Shown: piece by piece, positions 7,757 through 17,108 of the stretch
Position numbering within the stretch: the stretch's first letter is position 1
How the letters are laid out: every line of letters starts with the position of its first letter
Assembly: GCF_000764655.1 (NCBI RefSeq)
Contig: NZ_JRGL01000118.1
Span: 42,781 to 106,780, forward strand
Source of the DNA: Aeromonas aquatica
GTDB taxonomy: Bacteria; Pseudomonadota; Gammaproteobacteria; Enterobacterales; Aeromonadaceae
DNA length: 64,000 bases
Direction of reading: 5' to 3'
Notes under the pieces: model-generated
Databases searched by the model: none
What the model was told of the DNA's origin: nothing
Seen by the model: the letters and a program-made list of their open reading frames with translations, nothing else
Translations under genes and position numbers: made by a program

Positions 7757-8682
7757 GCCCTGGGCTCCTGACCGGTGCAGCTGACGAAGACGTCTTCCAG
7801 GCTAGGCCTGACCAGGGCCATGGCGGCGCCGGCCAGGGCCGGACAGGCCTGCTGCAGCCAGGGCACGGGATCCGCCAGCGACTTGTCCACCAGCACCCGC
7901 AGCCGCTGACCGAGCTGGGCGGCGGAGCGTACCGGCGCCAGTTGCAGCAGCTGCTGCTTGAGCAGCCGCAGATCCTCCGCCTGCACCTCCACCACCCGGG
8001 TATTCATGGCCTCCATCAGAGCCTGGGGCGAGCCCTGAGCCCGCACCTTGCCCGCCTCCATGATGGCGAGCCCGTGGCAGCGCTCCGCCTCGTCCATGTA
8101 GTGGGTGGTGACCAGGATGGTGGTGCCCCCTTCGCTCAAGTCGAACAGCTTCTCCCAGAAGTCGCGCCTGTTCTGGGGATCCACCGCCGAGGTGGGCTCG
8201 TCGAGCAGCAGCAGATCCGGGCGGTGGATCACCGCCGCCGCCAGCGCCAATCGCTGCTTCTGGCCGCCGCTCATGGCCCCGGCCCGGCGCGTCGCCAGCG
8301 CCGTCAGCTCATAGGTGGCGAGCAGCTCGTGCAATCTGGCGGTCAGAGTCCCACCGCTCATGCCGTGGATGCGCCCCATAAACTCCAGGTTCTCCCAGCC
8401 CGTCAGCTCGTCGTAGAGGGAGAACTTCTGGGTCATGTAGCCCATCCGGCGGCGCAGCGCCTCGGCTTGCTTCGGGATGGCGAGCCCCAGTACTTCTATC
8501 TCCCCACTGGAAGGGGTGAGCAGGCCGGTCAGCATCCGCAGGGTGGTGGACTTGCCGCAGCCGTTGGGACCGAGAAAACCGTGGATCTGGCCGCCGGGGA
8601 CGCGCAAATCCAGCCCGTCCACGGCGAGAAAATCGCCGAAGCGGCGGCTGACGCCCTGCGCCCGGATCGCGAACTCATTCAT
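7753..8682 (-). CDS. ABC transporter ATP-binding protein (YbhF-like, single domain)
   Basis: 309 residues with Walker A GPNGCGKST, signature MSGGQKQRL, Walker B LLLLDEPTSAVD and an H-loop in LVTTHYMDEAERC. The C-terminal ~80 residues are the accessory region typical of ABC-2 exporters. It overlaps the upstream HlyD gene by 8 bases and the downstream permease remnant by 4, so one operon is clear. Confidence 0.93.
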   Translation of the reverse strand: MNEFAIRAQGVSRRFGDFLAVDGLDLRVPGGQIHGFLGPNGCGKSTTLRMLTGLLTPSSGEIEVLGLAIPKQAEALRRRMGYMTQKFSLYDELTGWENLEFMGRIHGMSGGTLTARLHELLATYELTALATRRAGAMSGGQKQRLALAAAVIHRPDLLLLDEPTSAVDPQNRRDFWEKLFDLSEGGTTILVTTHYMDEAERCHGLAIMEAGKVRAQGSPQALMEAMNTRVVEVQAEDLRLLKQQLLQLAPVRSAAQLGQRLRVLVDKSLADPVPWLQQACPALAGAAMALVRPSLEDVFVSCTGQEPRA

Positions 8683-9646
8683 CGCCGGGTTCCGCTTGCA
8701 GGGGCAGGCCGCTTGGCAGCTCTTGCGCCGTGGGCAGGTCGATCTCCGCCAGATAGACCAACCGGGCCCTGTCCTGCTCGTTGAGGGCGTAGTAGGGGGT
8801 GAAGGCGGGCTCCCTGGAGATCCAGCGCAGCCGCCCGGTCAGGGGCTCGGGCACGCCGTCCACCCGCACCCGGATGGCCTGGCCAATCTGGTAGCTGGCC
8901 AGCGCCGTCTCGGGCACATAGACCCGGGCGTAGGGCGCCTGATCCGCCTGGATGGCCGCCAGCACGGCACCGACCGGGACGCGCTCTCCCAGGTTGTAGG
9001 GCAGGCTGTCGAGCCGACCGCTGCGGGTCGCTGTGATGGTCAGATCCGCCAGCTCCCGCTCGGCCAGTGCCACGTCGGCCCTGGCGGCCGCCAGCTTGGC
9101 GCTGGCCTCGTCGATGTCCTCGACCCGCACGCCCCGGCTCAGTTTGTCGAGCTGCTGATGGGCGCCATCCCGTTCGGCCAGGGCGCCGTCACGCTCGGCC
9201 CGCGCCTTGTCGAGTTCGGAGGGGCTCTGCAGCTTCTGCGCCACCAGCCGCTCGGTACGTTGGAAGCTGCGTTCCGCCTCCCTGAGGTTGGCCTGCGCCT
9301 TGTCGAGGCTGGCGCGGGCGGCGGCGATGTCCTCCGGCCGCTCACCATTGGTCATGCGAGCCAGGGCCGCCCTGGCGCTGGCCTCCTCGGCACGGGCCCG
9401 GGCCAGCACCGCCTGCTGGCGGCGATCGTCCAGCTGCACCAGCAGGCTGCCCTCCTCTACCCGACTCCCCTCTGCCACCGGCAAGGCCCGGACTATCTCG
9501 TTGGCGGTGGCGGTCAGCAGCACCCGATCCCGCTCCAGGGTACCCAGCGCCATCCCCTGGTTATCGGGCTGGCAGGCGGTGAGCAGGCTAACCACCAACG
9601 GCAGGGAGAGGGGCAGCAGGATCCGCAACAGGGGGGGACGCGACAT
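8675..9646 (-). CDS. HlyD-family periplasmic adaptor lipoprotein
   Basis: About 323 residues. A signal peptide ends in a lipobox (SLLTACQPD), giving a lipid-anchored periplasmic protein. A lipoyl/barrel-sandwich half (VAEGSRVEEGSLLVQLDDRRQQA) is followed by a long coiled coil rich in Ala/Glu/Arg (about residues 85-190) and the second lipoyl half plus beta-barrel. It would connect the permease to an outer-membrane channel, which is not encoded nearby. I chose ATG 9646, which has GAGGAA just upstream; ATG 9670 is the alternative. Confidence 0.88.
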   Translation of the reverse strand: MSRPPLLRILLPLSLPLVVSLLTACQPDNQGMALGTLERDRVLLTATANEIVRALPVAEGSRVEEGSLLVQLDDRRQQAVLARARAEEASARAALARMTNGERPEDIAAARASLDKAQANLREAERSFQRTERLVAQKLQSPSELDKARAERDGALAERDGAHQQLDKLSRGVRVEDIDEASAKLAAARADVALAERELADLTITATRSGRLDSLPYNLGERVPVGAVLAAIQADQAPYARVYVPETALASYQIGQAIRVRVDGVPEPLTGRLRWISREPAFTPYYALNEQDRARLVYLAEIDLPTAQELPSGLPLQAEPGDE

Positions 9647-9873
9647 GGGGTTCCTCGCACAGGCCGTCATCGCATTTCGCCGACGGCCTCACAGATAGGG
9701 ATGGACACAATGGACATGGCTATCGCCAGCATACCCTCCGTCACGAACAATTTCCTCAGTCCAGCTCACTCATTTGAGTTCAGCTCGTTGACCCGGAAAG
9801 AGAAATGCCAGAATACTGCGGTTCAGGGCCGCCAAGAGGGCAAGCCGGATTTGGATAACCAGGGAGGATCCCG

Positions 9874-11538
9874 GTGTTAAGCAAAGAGTGGTTTCAGCTG
9901 TCAACGGACATGACCTATGTCTGCCTGCGCATCGCCCCCGGCCTGGTCCAGCCCGTCACCGAGGCCGAGGTCCTGACCCTGCTGCTGGCCTCCAACTGCC
10001 GGCGCTACCAGCCCCTGACCGAAGGGATCCGCCAGGCCGTCGCCCTGCTCAACGCCCTGCTGACCAATCCGGACGTCCCCTCCCATGCCCCCGTGCCCAT
10101 CGCCCAGCGCCAGGATGCCCGGCTGCTGATCCAGGTCGAGCAGGACAAGATGAGTGCCAGCGCCCAGATCACCGCAGACTGGGGCGGCCAGCCCCTGACC
10201 CTGAGCCAGTTGCAGGCCGCCGTGGCGGCGAGCGAGATCAGGCTGGGGCTCGACGAATCCCGGCTCGCCAGCCTCGTCCAGACCGCGAGGGAGGCTGCCC
10301 CCGGCACCCGGCTCAGGCCCGTCATCGCCCTGGGCAGAGCGGTCGAGCACGGTCTGGATAGCCGGCTCGAGCGGCTGGTGGAGACCCCGGCCGAGCGGAT
10401 CCTCAGGCCCCAGGAGCGGGATCATGGCAAGGTGGACATGCGCGATCTCGGCACCCTGCTCACCGTCAAGGCGGGCACGCCGCTGATGCGGCGCCATCCC
10501 CCGACTCAGGGGATCGACGGTTTCACCGTGACGGGCCAAACGCTGCCGGCCAGAGCGGGCAAGGAGAGCGCCATGACGGCGGGGGAAGGGGCCTGCCTCG
10601 CCCCCGAAGACCCGGATCTGCTGCTGGCGACACGCCCCGGCCTGCCCTGCCAGGAGCGGGCCGGCATGAGGGTCGATGAGGTGCTGAGCGTCAAGCAGGT
10701 CGACATTCGCCACGGCCACGTCATCTTCGAAGGCTCCTTGCTGGTCACCGGGGATGTCATGCCCGGCATGCGGATCAAGACCAGCGGTGACGTGGTGATC
10801 GGTGGCTTCGTCGAGGGGGGCTATATCGAATCGGGCGGCACCATCACGGTGCGCAACGGCATCATCGGCCGCAAGCAGGAGGAGGATGAGTACCTGTGCC
10901 ACCTGAACGCAGGGGGCGAGATCCACGCCAGCTATGCCCAGTACGCCAGGCTGGAGGCCGATGGCGACATCCATATCCAGAGCCAGCTCAGCCACAGCTA
11001 TTGCCGCAGCGGCCAGGATCTCAAGGTCGGGGACAGCGCCATGCGCAAGGGTCACCTGATCGGGGGCGTCAACATCGCCAACCGGCTGATCATGGCCCCG
11101 GTGCTCGGCGCCTCGGCACAGAACCGGACCCGGCTGCAGATCCTCGGCGGCTACTTCAGCCACAAGGAGCAGGAGCAGGCCCTGCGTCAACGCAAGCAGG
11201 CCTGCCGGGAGCAGCTCGACAAGCTGCAGGATCTCATCCTGCGGCTGCTGCAACTGCCCCGGGAGAAGCGCAGCCCCGAGACCCTGCAGAAGATCAAGAC
11301 GCTGCGCAGCCAGCAACTCGAGGAAAGCAAGTCGCTGGACGAGCAACTGGCCAGCGTCCAGGCCGAGCTGCAGGCGCTGATGGCCAACATGGACATCATC
11401 GCCACCCAGCGGCTGTTCCCCGGTGTCGAGGTGGAGATGGCCCACCATCACAACAGGGTCGACATAGAGCACGGCCCCATCCACTTCGCCATCCGGGAAG
11501 ATCAGTTGCAACTGACCCCCTATCAGGGCCACCGCTGA
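9874..11538 (+). CDS. FapA/DUF342-family polymerizing beta-helix protein
   Basis: 554 residues. A DUF342 N-terminal domain is followed by a right-handed beta-helix region (VIFEGSLLVTGDVMPGMRIKT, VVIGGFVEGGYIESGGTITV) and a C-terminal coiled coil (residues ~430-510, rich in Glu/Gln/Leu). The family is widespread in gammaproteobacteria, often near signalling or motility genes; its role is poorly known. The start is GTG 9874 because AGGGAGGA lies 6-13 bases upstream; an ATG 12 codons later is weaker. It stands alone here. Confidence 0.85.
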   Translation: MLSKEWFQLSTDMTYVCLRIAPGLVQPVTEAEVLTLLLASNCRRYQPLTEGIRQAVALLNALLTNPDVPSHAPVPIAQRQDARLLIQVEQDKMSASAQITADWGGQPLTLSQLQAAVAASEIRLGLDESRLASLVQTAREAAPGTRLRPVIALGRAVEHGLDSRLERLVETPAERILRPQERDHGKVDMRDLGTLLTVKAGTPLMRRHPPTQGIDGFTVTGQTLPARAGKESAMTAGEGACLAPEDPDLLLATRPGLPCQERAGMRVDEVLSVKQVDIRHGHVIFEGSLLVTGDVMPGMRIKTSGDVVIGGFVEGGYIESGGTITVRNGIIGRKQEEDEYLCHLNAGGEIHASYAQYARLEADGDIHIQSQLSHSYCRSGQDLKVGDSAMRKGHLIGGVNIANRLIMAPVLGASAQNRTRLQILGGYFSHKEQEQALRQRKQACREQLDKLQDLILRLLQLPREKRSPETLQKIKTLRSQQLEESKSLDEQLASVQAELQALMANMDIIATQRLFPGVEVEMAHHHNRVDIEHGPIHFAIREDQLQLTPYQGHR

Positions 11539-11563
11539 GGGCCGCCCACTCTCTCGCCTTGGC

Positions 11564-11587
11564 GGGATCACGGCATGGCGTGATCCC
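11564..11587 (+). terminator. Hairpin between the FapA-like gene and yidA
   Basis: GGGATCACG pairs with CGTGATCCC across a short loop. The T-run is poor, so it may be a weak terminator or only a stable 3' end. Confidence 0.4.
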
Positions 11588-11661
11588 GGCGGCGATTTTC
11601 GCTACACTCGGCCTCCCCCAGGCCCCATCGGGCGGGCCGGCCAGACTCAGGTAGTGAGAAG

Positions 11662-12471
11662 ATGTACAAGCTGATCGCATTGGATATGGATGGCACCCTG
11701 TTGACCCAGCAAGGTCAGATCACCCCCCGCACCCACGCCGCCATCGCGGCCGCGCGCGCCAGGGGCGTCACCGTAGTGCTGACCTCGGGCCGCCCGCTGG
11801 AAGGCATGACGGCCTATCTGGCCGAGCTCGGTCTCACCGGACCGGATGACTACGTCATCTGCTACAACGGCGCCCTGGTGCAGAAAGTCGCGGACCAACG
11901 CATCATCCGCAGCCAGCTGCTGACCGGCAGCGATGCCAGCGCCATCGCCCACCTGGCCGATGAGCTGGGGGTGAACATCCACGGCTTCTCCGTGCGCCAG
12001 GGCCTCATCAGCCCCAGGGTCAGCACCTATACCGAGCACGAGTCCCGCCTTGTAGACATGCCCATCAACCTGGTGGACTTCGCCACCCTGCCCGCCGACG
12101 AGCAGATCATGAAGGTGATGATGATAGACCCGGAGCCCCAGCTCTCCCGCGCCATCGCCCAGCTGCCCGCCGAGCTCTACCAGCGTTACACTGTGGTGCG
12201 CAGCTCCCCCTACTTCCTCGAGTTCATGAACAAGCAGAGCAACAAGGGCACCGGCGTCGCCGCCCTGGCCGAGCATCTGGGCATCACCGCAGACGAGGTG
12301 ATCGCAGTGGGGGATGCGGGTAATGACCGCCACATGATCGAATACGCCGGGCTAGGGGTTGCCATGGGCAATGCCACCGACGAGATCAAGGCGCTGGCGC
12401 AGCACATCACCAGCCGCAACGACGAGGAAGGCGTGGCCAGGGTGATCGAGCAGTTCGTGCTGAATGCCTGA
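11662..12471 (+). CDS. yidA: HAD-superfamily sugar phosphatase YidA
   Basis: 269 residues, the normal length. HAD motifs are in order: I, LIALDMDGTLL; II, VVLTSGRP; the Cof-type cap in the middle; the lysine motif near FMNKQSNKGTGVAALAEHLG; IV, VIAVGDAGNDRHMI. Family members dephosphorylate sugar phosphates such as erythrose-4-phosphate and mannose-1-phosphate in the cytoplasm. The best match is to E. coli YidA by overall sequence. Confidence 0.92.
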   Translation: MYKLIALDMDGTLLTQQGQITPRTHAAIAAARARGVTVVLTSGRPLEGMTAYLAELGLTGPDDYVICYNGALVQKVADQRIIRSQLLTGSDASAIAHLADELGVNIHGFSVRQGLISPRVSTYTEHESRLVDMPINLVDFATLPADEQIMKVMMIDPEPQLSRAIAQLPAELYQRYTVVRSSPYFLEFMNKQSNKGTGVAALAEHLGITADEVIAVGDAGNDRHMIEYAGLGVAMGNATDEIKALAQHITSRNDEEGVARVIEQFVLNA

Positions 12472-12478
12472 TCCCCGC

Positions 12479-12500
12479 CGGGGCACCCGAGGGTGCCCCG
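12479..12500 (+). terminator. Hairpin terminator of yidA
   Basis: CGGGGCACCC and GGGTGCCCCG form a perfect 10-bp stem eight bases past the stop; only a short T-rich tail follows. Confidence 0.6.
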
Positions 12501-12842
12501 CATGTTTCACCACAGAATCTGCATGTTTAATATATCCACCACGATAACCTGCCCAATCCCCTCCGATACGCGCACAGCCCCCTGATACTGGGACTCAAGC
12601 TAGCTCAGCCGCCACAAGATTTAACATTAACGCATCATTTCGTTTGACATATTGAACGGCCTTGGCAGACTGGGATCAGGATCCAGGCTGTCATTGCCCA
12701 GGCTGACCGACGATTCTGGCACCGCGGCGCGACCCGGATCCCATGACCATGCCTTGAGGCATGCCCTTGCTGCTTAGCCGCCGCAAGGGCCTTCCCAAGG
12801 CGCAGGATGAGACACCACAGCCAAGGATAGCCAAGGTGACCT
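12501..12842. other. Gene-free stretch upstream of puuD
   Basis: No supported ORF. It holds a TTGACA hexamer at 12644-12649 that could be a -35 element for puuD, although no matching -10 is evident. There is also a short inverted repeat (CATGCCTTGAGGCATG, near 12748-12763). Confidence 0.4.
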
Positions 12843-13619
12843 ATGCCCAGCCCCGCCCCCCGTACCGATCGTAAACCCGTCGTCCTGATGACCATGGGCG
12901 CCCAGCCCCGTAACGGTCACCCCTATCAGGTCATGACCCACAAATACATCACTCCCCTGGTGGAGATCAGCGGCTGCGTGCCCCTGCTGGTGCCGACCTG
13001 CTGCGGTGCCGAGGATCTGGAGCAATATCTGGATCTGGCGGACGGCGTCTACCTGAGCGGCGCCGGCTCCAACATAGATCCCGCCCTCTACGGCCAGGAG
13101 AACCTGACCCCGGAGAAACCCCAGGACAGGGACAGGGATCTGTTCGATATTCCGCTGGTGCGCGCCGCCATCGACAGGGGCTTGCCGCTGCTCGGCATCT
13201 GCCGCGGCATGCAGGAGATCAACGTGGCCCTCGGCGGGGACATTCATCAGAAGGTCTATAACGAGCCCGGCTATGCGGATCACCGGGAGGACGCAGAGGA
13301 TCCGGTGGAGGATCAATATGGCCACAGCCATCAGGTCAGCCTGGTGCCCGGCAGCTGGTTCGCCGAGCTGATGGGAGAGGAGCAGATCCCGGTCAACTCC
13401 CTGCACGGTCAGGGGATCAGGACGCTGGCCAAGGGACTGGCACCGCTGGCCTACGCCGAGGATGGCTTGATCGAGGCCATTTATGCCCCCGCCTTGCCCC
13501 AGTTCACCCTGGCGGTGCAGTGGCACCCGGAGTGGAAGGCGAGCGAAAACCCTCACTCCATCAAGCTGTTCGAGGCCTTCGGCGCCGCCTGCCGCGAGCG
13601 CAGACAACAGGCTGGCTAG
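12843..13619 (+). CDS. puuD: Gamma-glutamyl-gamma-aminobutyrate hydrolase family protein
   Basis: 258 residues of the class-I glutamine-amidotransferase-like peptidase C26 family. The catalytic Cys is in LPLLGICRGMQEINVALGG and the His-Glu of the triad in AVQWHPEW. The family cleaves gamma-glutamyl-GABA to glutamate and GABA in putrescine breakdown. None of the other puu genes is nearby, so it is an orphan and its substrate may differ. The start MPSPAPRTDRKP is kept; the ribosome site is AAGG, about 12 bases upstream. Confidence 0.85.
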   Translation: MPSPAPRTDRKPVVLMTMGAQPRNGHPYQVMTHKYITPLVEISGCVPLLVPTCCGAEDLEQYLDLADGVYLSGAGSNIDPALYGQENLTPEKPQDRDRDLFDIPLVRAAIDRGLPLLGICRGMQEINVALGGDIHQKVYNEPGYADHREDAEDPVEDQYGHSHQVSLVPGSWFAELMGEEQIPVNSLHGQGIRTLAKGLAPLAYAEDGLIEAIYAPALPQFTLAVQWHPEWKASENPHSIKLFEAFGAACRERRQQAG

Positions 13620-13635
13620 TCGCCTGATCCTTACG

Positions 13636-13664
13636 CTGGCCTGCGCCCATAGGGCGCAGGCCAG
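13636..13664. terminator. Hairpin terminator of puuD
   Basis: A perfect 13-bp stem, CTGGCCTGCGCCC and its complement, with a 3-base loop 16 bases after the puuD stop. No long T-run. Confidence 0.6.
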
Positions 13665-13753
13665 CACAACGCTTGTAAGCTGTTCACCTCTCTTCGTCAG
13701 CCACGCCGGCATGGCAAACGGGCGATGGCGTAGCACCGACGCCATGCGCTAGC

Positions 13754-14182
13754 ATGGTGCGCATCAGCCACCACCGGGATCCCCTCATGTTACTGATGGC
13801 CCTGGCCTTGAGCGCCAGCCTGCAATTCGATTGCCCACCCCAGATAGCGAGCCGCCAGCAACTGCTCTCCCCTACCACCGGTTGGCAGGGGGTGACTCGG
13901 GACCGGGAGGGAAAGCCGAGCCAGACGCTGCGCCACCGATTGGAGGCGCTGGCCCTGTTCGACGGTGAGCCGGGGGAATTGGCACAGCTGAAACCGGACA
14001 ACGGCGACAGCGCCGAGACACACTACTGGAGCCTGACGGGGGACGGGGCTCGCCCCCTCTATCTGGTCTGCCACTATCAGGACAGCGCCATCACCCTGCA
14101 GCAGGCGCTGCCCTCGGGCATCACCTATTGCCGGGTCAATCAGACGGACTGGGGCCCCAGCGGCCTTATCTGCCGCAAGTAA
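13754..14182 (+). CDS. STY0301-like small secreted protein
   Basis: 142 residues from ATG 13754; an ATG at 13787 would begin directly with the hydrophobic signal segment (MLLMALALSASLQ). The mature part contains FDCPP near its start, FDGEPGELAQLKPD, YLVCHYQDSAITLQQALP and ITYCRVNQ. The Cys pattern and these motifs resemble the uncharacterised STY0301 family of periplasmic proteins. Function unknown; its neighbours give no clue. Confidence 0.6.
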   Translation: MVRISHHRDPLMLLMALALSASLQFDCPPQIASRQQLLSPTTGWQGVTRDREGKPSQTLRHRLEALALFDGEPGELAQLKPDNGDSAETHYWSLTGDGARPLYLVCHYQDSAITLQQALPSGITYCRVNQTDWGPSGLICRK

Positions 14183-14211
14183 CTCACGCAATTCACTCAC
14201 GCCGGCAAGGC

Positions 14212-14922
14212 TCAGAGCAGCAGTTCCGCCAGCTCGCCGAGGGCACAGATCTCCACATCCGGCAGCAGTCGCAGCCGTTGGTGGGGCTGATTGCGCTCAT
14301 TGAGCCAGGCGGCCCGAAAGCCGTGCAGACGGGCCCCCAGCACATCGGTCTCGGGATCGTCCCCCAGGTGCAGTATCTGGTCGGGGGGCAGCTTGAGGGC
14401 TGCCTGCGCCTGCAGGAACATGTCCGGTGCCGGTTTCATCCGGGCGCCGGCTCCCGCCTTGCAGACCAGGGTGAAGTAGTCGCTCAAGCCGGCCTGCGCC
14501 AGATCCAGGTTGCCGTTGGTGATCACCACTAGCGGATAGCGCTCCGCCAGTCTCCCAAGCAGCGCGTGGGTCGCCGCGCTCACCACTATCTTCGAGCGCT
14601 CGGCGAGAAAGCCGGCGAACACCTGCTCCGCCTCCCGCTCGGCCAGCTCCAAGGGCATGCCGCCCTGCGTCATGGCCACACGGATGCAATGCTGGCGCGC
14701 CAGGCTGACGTCCTGGCATAGTTCGGGATGGGCGAGCAGTTGCTCGCGCTTGAGCGCCAGCCAGCGCGGCTTGTCCAGCATGGCGGTGGCCAGGTATGAG
14801 CTGCGCAGGTGCGCCAGCATCCACTGCTCGGCCCGCAAGATAGCGGGGCCGTTGTCATAGAGGGTGTCATCGAGATCGAACGAGATGGCGGCCACCGGCT
14901 GCCAACGACGATAAAACTGCAT
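14212..14922 (-). CDS. yigB: HAD phosphatase YigB (flavin-pathway phosphatase)
   Basis: 236 residues. HAD motif I AISFDLDDTLYDNG, motif II VVITNGN, a lysine in ARMKPAPDMF and motif IV LHLGDDPETDVLGA. It sits downstream of xerC as in E. coli. E. coli YigB can dephosphorylate 5-amino-6-(5-phospho-D-ribitylamino)uracil in riboflavin synthesis. It is separated from xerC here by about 430 bases of palindromes and xerC tail repeats, so co-transcription with xerC may be weakened. Confidence 0.9.
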   Translation of the reverse strand: MQFYRRWQPVAAISFDLDDTLYDNGPAILRAEQWMLAHLRSSYLATAMLDKPRWLALKREQLLAHPELCQDVSLARQHCIRVAMTQGGMPLELAEREAEQVFAGFLAERSKIVVSAATHALLGRLAERYPLVVITNGNLDLAQAGLSDYFTLVCKAGAGARMKPAPDMFLQAQAALKLPPDQILHLGDDPETDVLGARLHGFRAAWLNERNQPHQRLRLLPDVEICALGELAELLL

Positions 14923-14984
14923 GCTTACTCCTCTTGGTGGGACAAGATTTCCGCAGATCCATTGACTTGCCCCCTCATCCCCAA

Positions 14985-15009
14985 CCCTTCTCCCGCGAGG
15001 GGAGAAGGG
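14985..15009. repeat. GC-rich palindrome (REP-like)
   Basis: CCCTTCTCCC/GGGAGAAGGG palindrome, nearly the same as that at 5641-5667 including flanking bases. It lies between yigB and the xerC tail array. Confidence 0.75.
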
Positions 15010-15102
15010 CGCAGATCGGCGATTGCGGATAGATCGTGGTTAACCGGTGGCCAAAAAATACGTGGTCGATGGCCGCCTTCGGCATTAACACAACCTCAAT
15101 CG

Positions 15103-15125
15103 GCCCCCCTCCCTTTGGGAGAGGG
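15103..15125. repeat. GC-rich palindrome (REP-like, CCCTCCC/GGGAGGG type)
   Basis: A second palindrome of the dispersed family, with a CTTT-type loop, about 50 bases from the outermost xerC tail copy. Confidence 0.65.
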
Positions 15126-15172
15126 GCAGGGTGAGGGAAACAGGGCACCGAACCATTCGAGCACTGCACCTT

Positions 15173-15263
15173 TTACTCATCTTCCGGGGTCGCGGCATCC
15201 CGCTTGGCCCTGGCGAGTTGGACGCTGTCATTCCCTCGGATAACAGGTCACCGCCATACAAGG
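15173..15263 (-). repeat. xerC 3'-tail copy 2 (91 bp, outermost, diverged)
   Basis: Carries the last ~13 codons of xerC, but with ATPEDE and a TAA stop where the native gene has ATPDDE and TGA. The 50-bp spacer part is nearly identical to that of copy 1. The 91-bp period is exact. Confidence 0.93.
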
Positions 15264-15354
15264 TCACTCATCATCCGGGGTTGCGGCATCCCGCTTGGCC
15301 CTGGCGAGTTGGACGCTGTCATTCCCTCGGATAACAGGTCACCGTCATACAAGG
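15264..15354 (-). repeat. xerC 3'-tail copy 1 (91 bp, abuts xerC stop)
   Basis: About 41 bp identical to the xerC 3' end including the TGA, plus a 50-bp spacer between successive tails. Unlike the metA and glpX units there is no start codon in frame with the tail; an in-frame TGA lies in the spacer. Confidence 0.95.
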
Positions 15355-16332
15355 TCACTCATCATCCGGGGTTGCGGCATCCCGCTTGGCCCTGGGGTGG
15401 GCATTGTCATACACCTTGGCCAGGTGCTGGAAATCGAGGTGGGTGTAGATCTGGGTGGTGGAGAGATCCGCGTGCCCCAGCAGCTCCTGCACCGCCCGCA
15501 GATCGCCGGAGGATTCCAGCATGTGGGTGGCAAAACTGTGGCGCAGCTTGTGTGGGTGGACGTGGGCGTTGAGCGCCTGCTTGTTGCCCCAGCCATCGAG
15601 CCGCTCCTGCACAGATCGCGCCGACAACCGCTGCTTGCGCTGGGAGACGAACAGCGCCTCGGCCTCATCCCCCGCCAGCAGTGGCCTCACTTTGAGCCAC
15701 TTCTGCAGCCACTCCACCGCCATCCGCCCCATGGGCAGCACCCGCTCCCGCGAGCCCTTGCCGGTCACCCTGAGCTGACGTTCATCGAGTTTGATGTCCA
15801 CCAGGTTGAGCCCCACCAGCTCGGCCAGGCGCAGGCCGGAGGAGTACATCAGCTCCATGATGGCGCGATCCCGCACCGCCAGCGGATCCTGCTCGTCGGT
15901 GATGTTGAGCAGCTGGTACATCTCGTCCACGTCGAGATTCTTGGGCAGCGGTCGCCCCTGCTTGGGGGTCACTATGCCCCGGGCCGGGTTGGCGGCGAGC
16001 CGCCCCTGACGCACCTGCCAGTCGCAGAAGCTGCGCAGGGCCGAAACCTTGGTGGCGAGCGAACGGGGCGCCAGCCCCCCCTTGTGCATCCGGCTCACCA
16101 GGCTGCGCACCTGGCTCGCCTCGAGCCGGCCCCAGTCATCGAGACCGAGGCGCACCAGCTCCGCCGTCATGGCCTGCAGGTGCGCCTCGTAGTTGCTGCG
16201 GGTGTGGGGGCTGAGCTGGCGCTCGACCCTCAGGTATTCGATAAAGGCCGCCAGCTCATCGGCTAGCGCGGCCGGCAGAGGCTCGGCGGCAGGCGCCGCC
16301 TTGGTGGGTGATCTGGCGGGCTCCCTAGCCAC
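15355..16332 (-). CDS. xerC: Site-specific tyrosine recombinase XerC
   Basis: 325 residues, slightly longer than E. coli XerC through an Ala/Pro-rich N-terminal extension. SAM-like N-terminal DNA-binding domain, then the catalytic set: Arg in [13 protein letters not shown], Lys in [19 protein letters not shown] (His and Arg), [10 protein letters not shown] (His) and the nucleophile Tyr in TQIYTHLD. With XerD and FtsK it resolves chromosome dimers at dif. Its start overlaps the end of yigA by 8 bases. Its 3' end is tandemly repeated downstream. Confidence 0.96.
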   Translation of the reverse strand: MAREPARSPTKAAPAAEPLPAALADELAAFIEYLRVERQLSPHTRSNYEAHLQAMTAELVRLGLDDWGRLEASQVRSLVSRMHKGGLAPRSLATKVSALRSFCDWQVRQGRLAANPARGIVTPKQGRPLPKNLDVDEMYQLLNITDEQDPLAVRDRAIMELMYSSGLRLAELVGLNLVDIKLDERQLRVTGKGSRERVLPMGRMAVEWLQKWLKVRPLLAGDEAEALFVSQRKQRLSARSVQERLDGWGNKQALNAHVHPHKLRHSFATHMLESSGDLRAVQELLGHADLSTTQIYTHLDFQHLAKVYDNAHPRAKRDAATPDDE

Positions 16333-17005
16333 GGGTCAGCTCGGGCAGACGCTGCTGCAGCAGGCGACCCAGCTGGCCCAGCAGCAGGGTGTCGTTGTGG
16401 GGGGCGAAGTGGCTGGGATCCGAGCTGGCGAAGGCCAGCACGCCGAACTCCCCGAGCCTCATCAGAGCCACAGAATTGACCAGCACGTCGTTGCCAAACA
16501 GCGTCTGTTTCTCGCTCTGGTTGAGCCGGCCGAAGTAGTAATCCGTCCCCGGCAGGCGCTGACCCAACAATTGATCGAGCTGCTTGCCCTCTGCCAGGAA
16601 GCGCTGCTCAGAGCCGCTGAGCTGGAATTTTTTCGGGTTGAGCCAGAGTCGCAAGCCGGTCAAGCGCAACCGCTGCACGAAGGCCTTGCCCAGGAGCACG
16701 CTCGCCTCGAACAGGGTCCGGCAGCCATAGAGCTCACCATAGAGGTCCGCATAGACCCGGAAGATCCGCTCGTTCTCGCTGGCGATCCCCATCAGCTCGG
16801 TGATCTCCTGCTCCAGCTGCTCGATGCGCTCGCGCTGCCTGTCCATCTGGCGCTCCACCAGGGAGACGGTGCCCTTCTGCTCATGGGGAATGCGGATCCG
16901 GTCCAGCATGGCCGCGTGGCGCTGGAAAAACTCGGGATAACGGGCCAGGTACTCCAGCACTGTGGCTTCGTCCATCAGTGATTCCTGCCGTTTGAGTTCG
17001 CTCAT
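16325..17005 (-). CDS. yigA: DUF484 family protein YigA
   Basis: 226 residues. An N-terminal motif ([19 protein letters not shown]), a coiled coil at about residues 45-75 and a GAF-like C-terminal domain match DUF484. It always sits between dapF and xerC in gammaproteobacteria; its function is unknown. Overlaps xerC, so the two are probably translationally coupled. Confidence 0.9.
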   Translation of the reverse strand: MSELKRQESLMDEATVLEYLARYPEFFQRHAAMLDRIRIPHEQKGTVSLVERQMDRQRERIEQLEQEITELMGIASENERIFRVYADLYGELYGCRTLFEASVLLGKAFVQRLRLTGLRLWLNPKKFQLSGSEQRFLAEGKQLDQLLGQRLPGTDYYFGRLNQSEKQTLFGNDVLVNSVALMRLGEFGVLAFASSDPSHFAPHNDTLLLGQLGRLLQQRLPELTRG

Positions 17006-17089
17006 AACTTGGTTGGTCCATCATAGAAAAAGGGCACGGGGCCCTGACATTATCGTTGTGCAGAGGGGGCTTGCGCCCCCTTTATCTTT

Positions 17090-17108
17090 CCCTCCCGGCG
17101 GGAGAGGG
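17090..17108. repeat. GC-rich palindrome after dapF
   Basis: CCCTCCCGGCGGGAGAGGG lies directly downstream of the dapF stop, next to a GGGGGC/GCCCCC hairpin at about 17064-17080. It belongs to the dispersed palindrome family and may act as a weak terminator. Confidence 0.55.

Noticed and set aside
12501..12842. Small ORFs in the yidA-puuD gap
   Set aside because: No ribosome sites and no coding-like composition; they are short chance frames.
15173..15354. Start codons in the xerC tail units giving tail peptides
   Set aside because: The ATG in the spacer (GGGAATGACAGC) is out of frame with the xerC tail, and an in-frame TGA lies upstream; only the metA and glpX units have in-frame starts.
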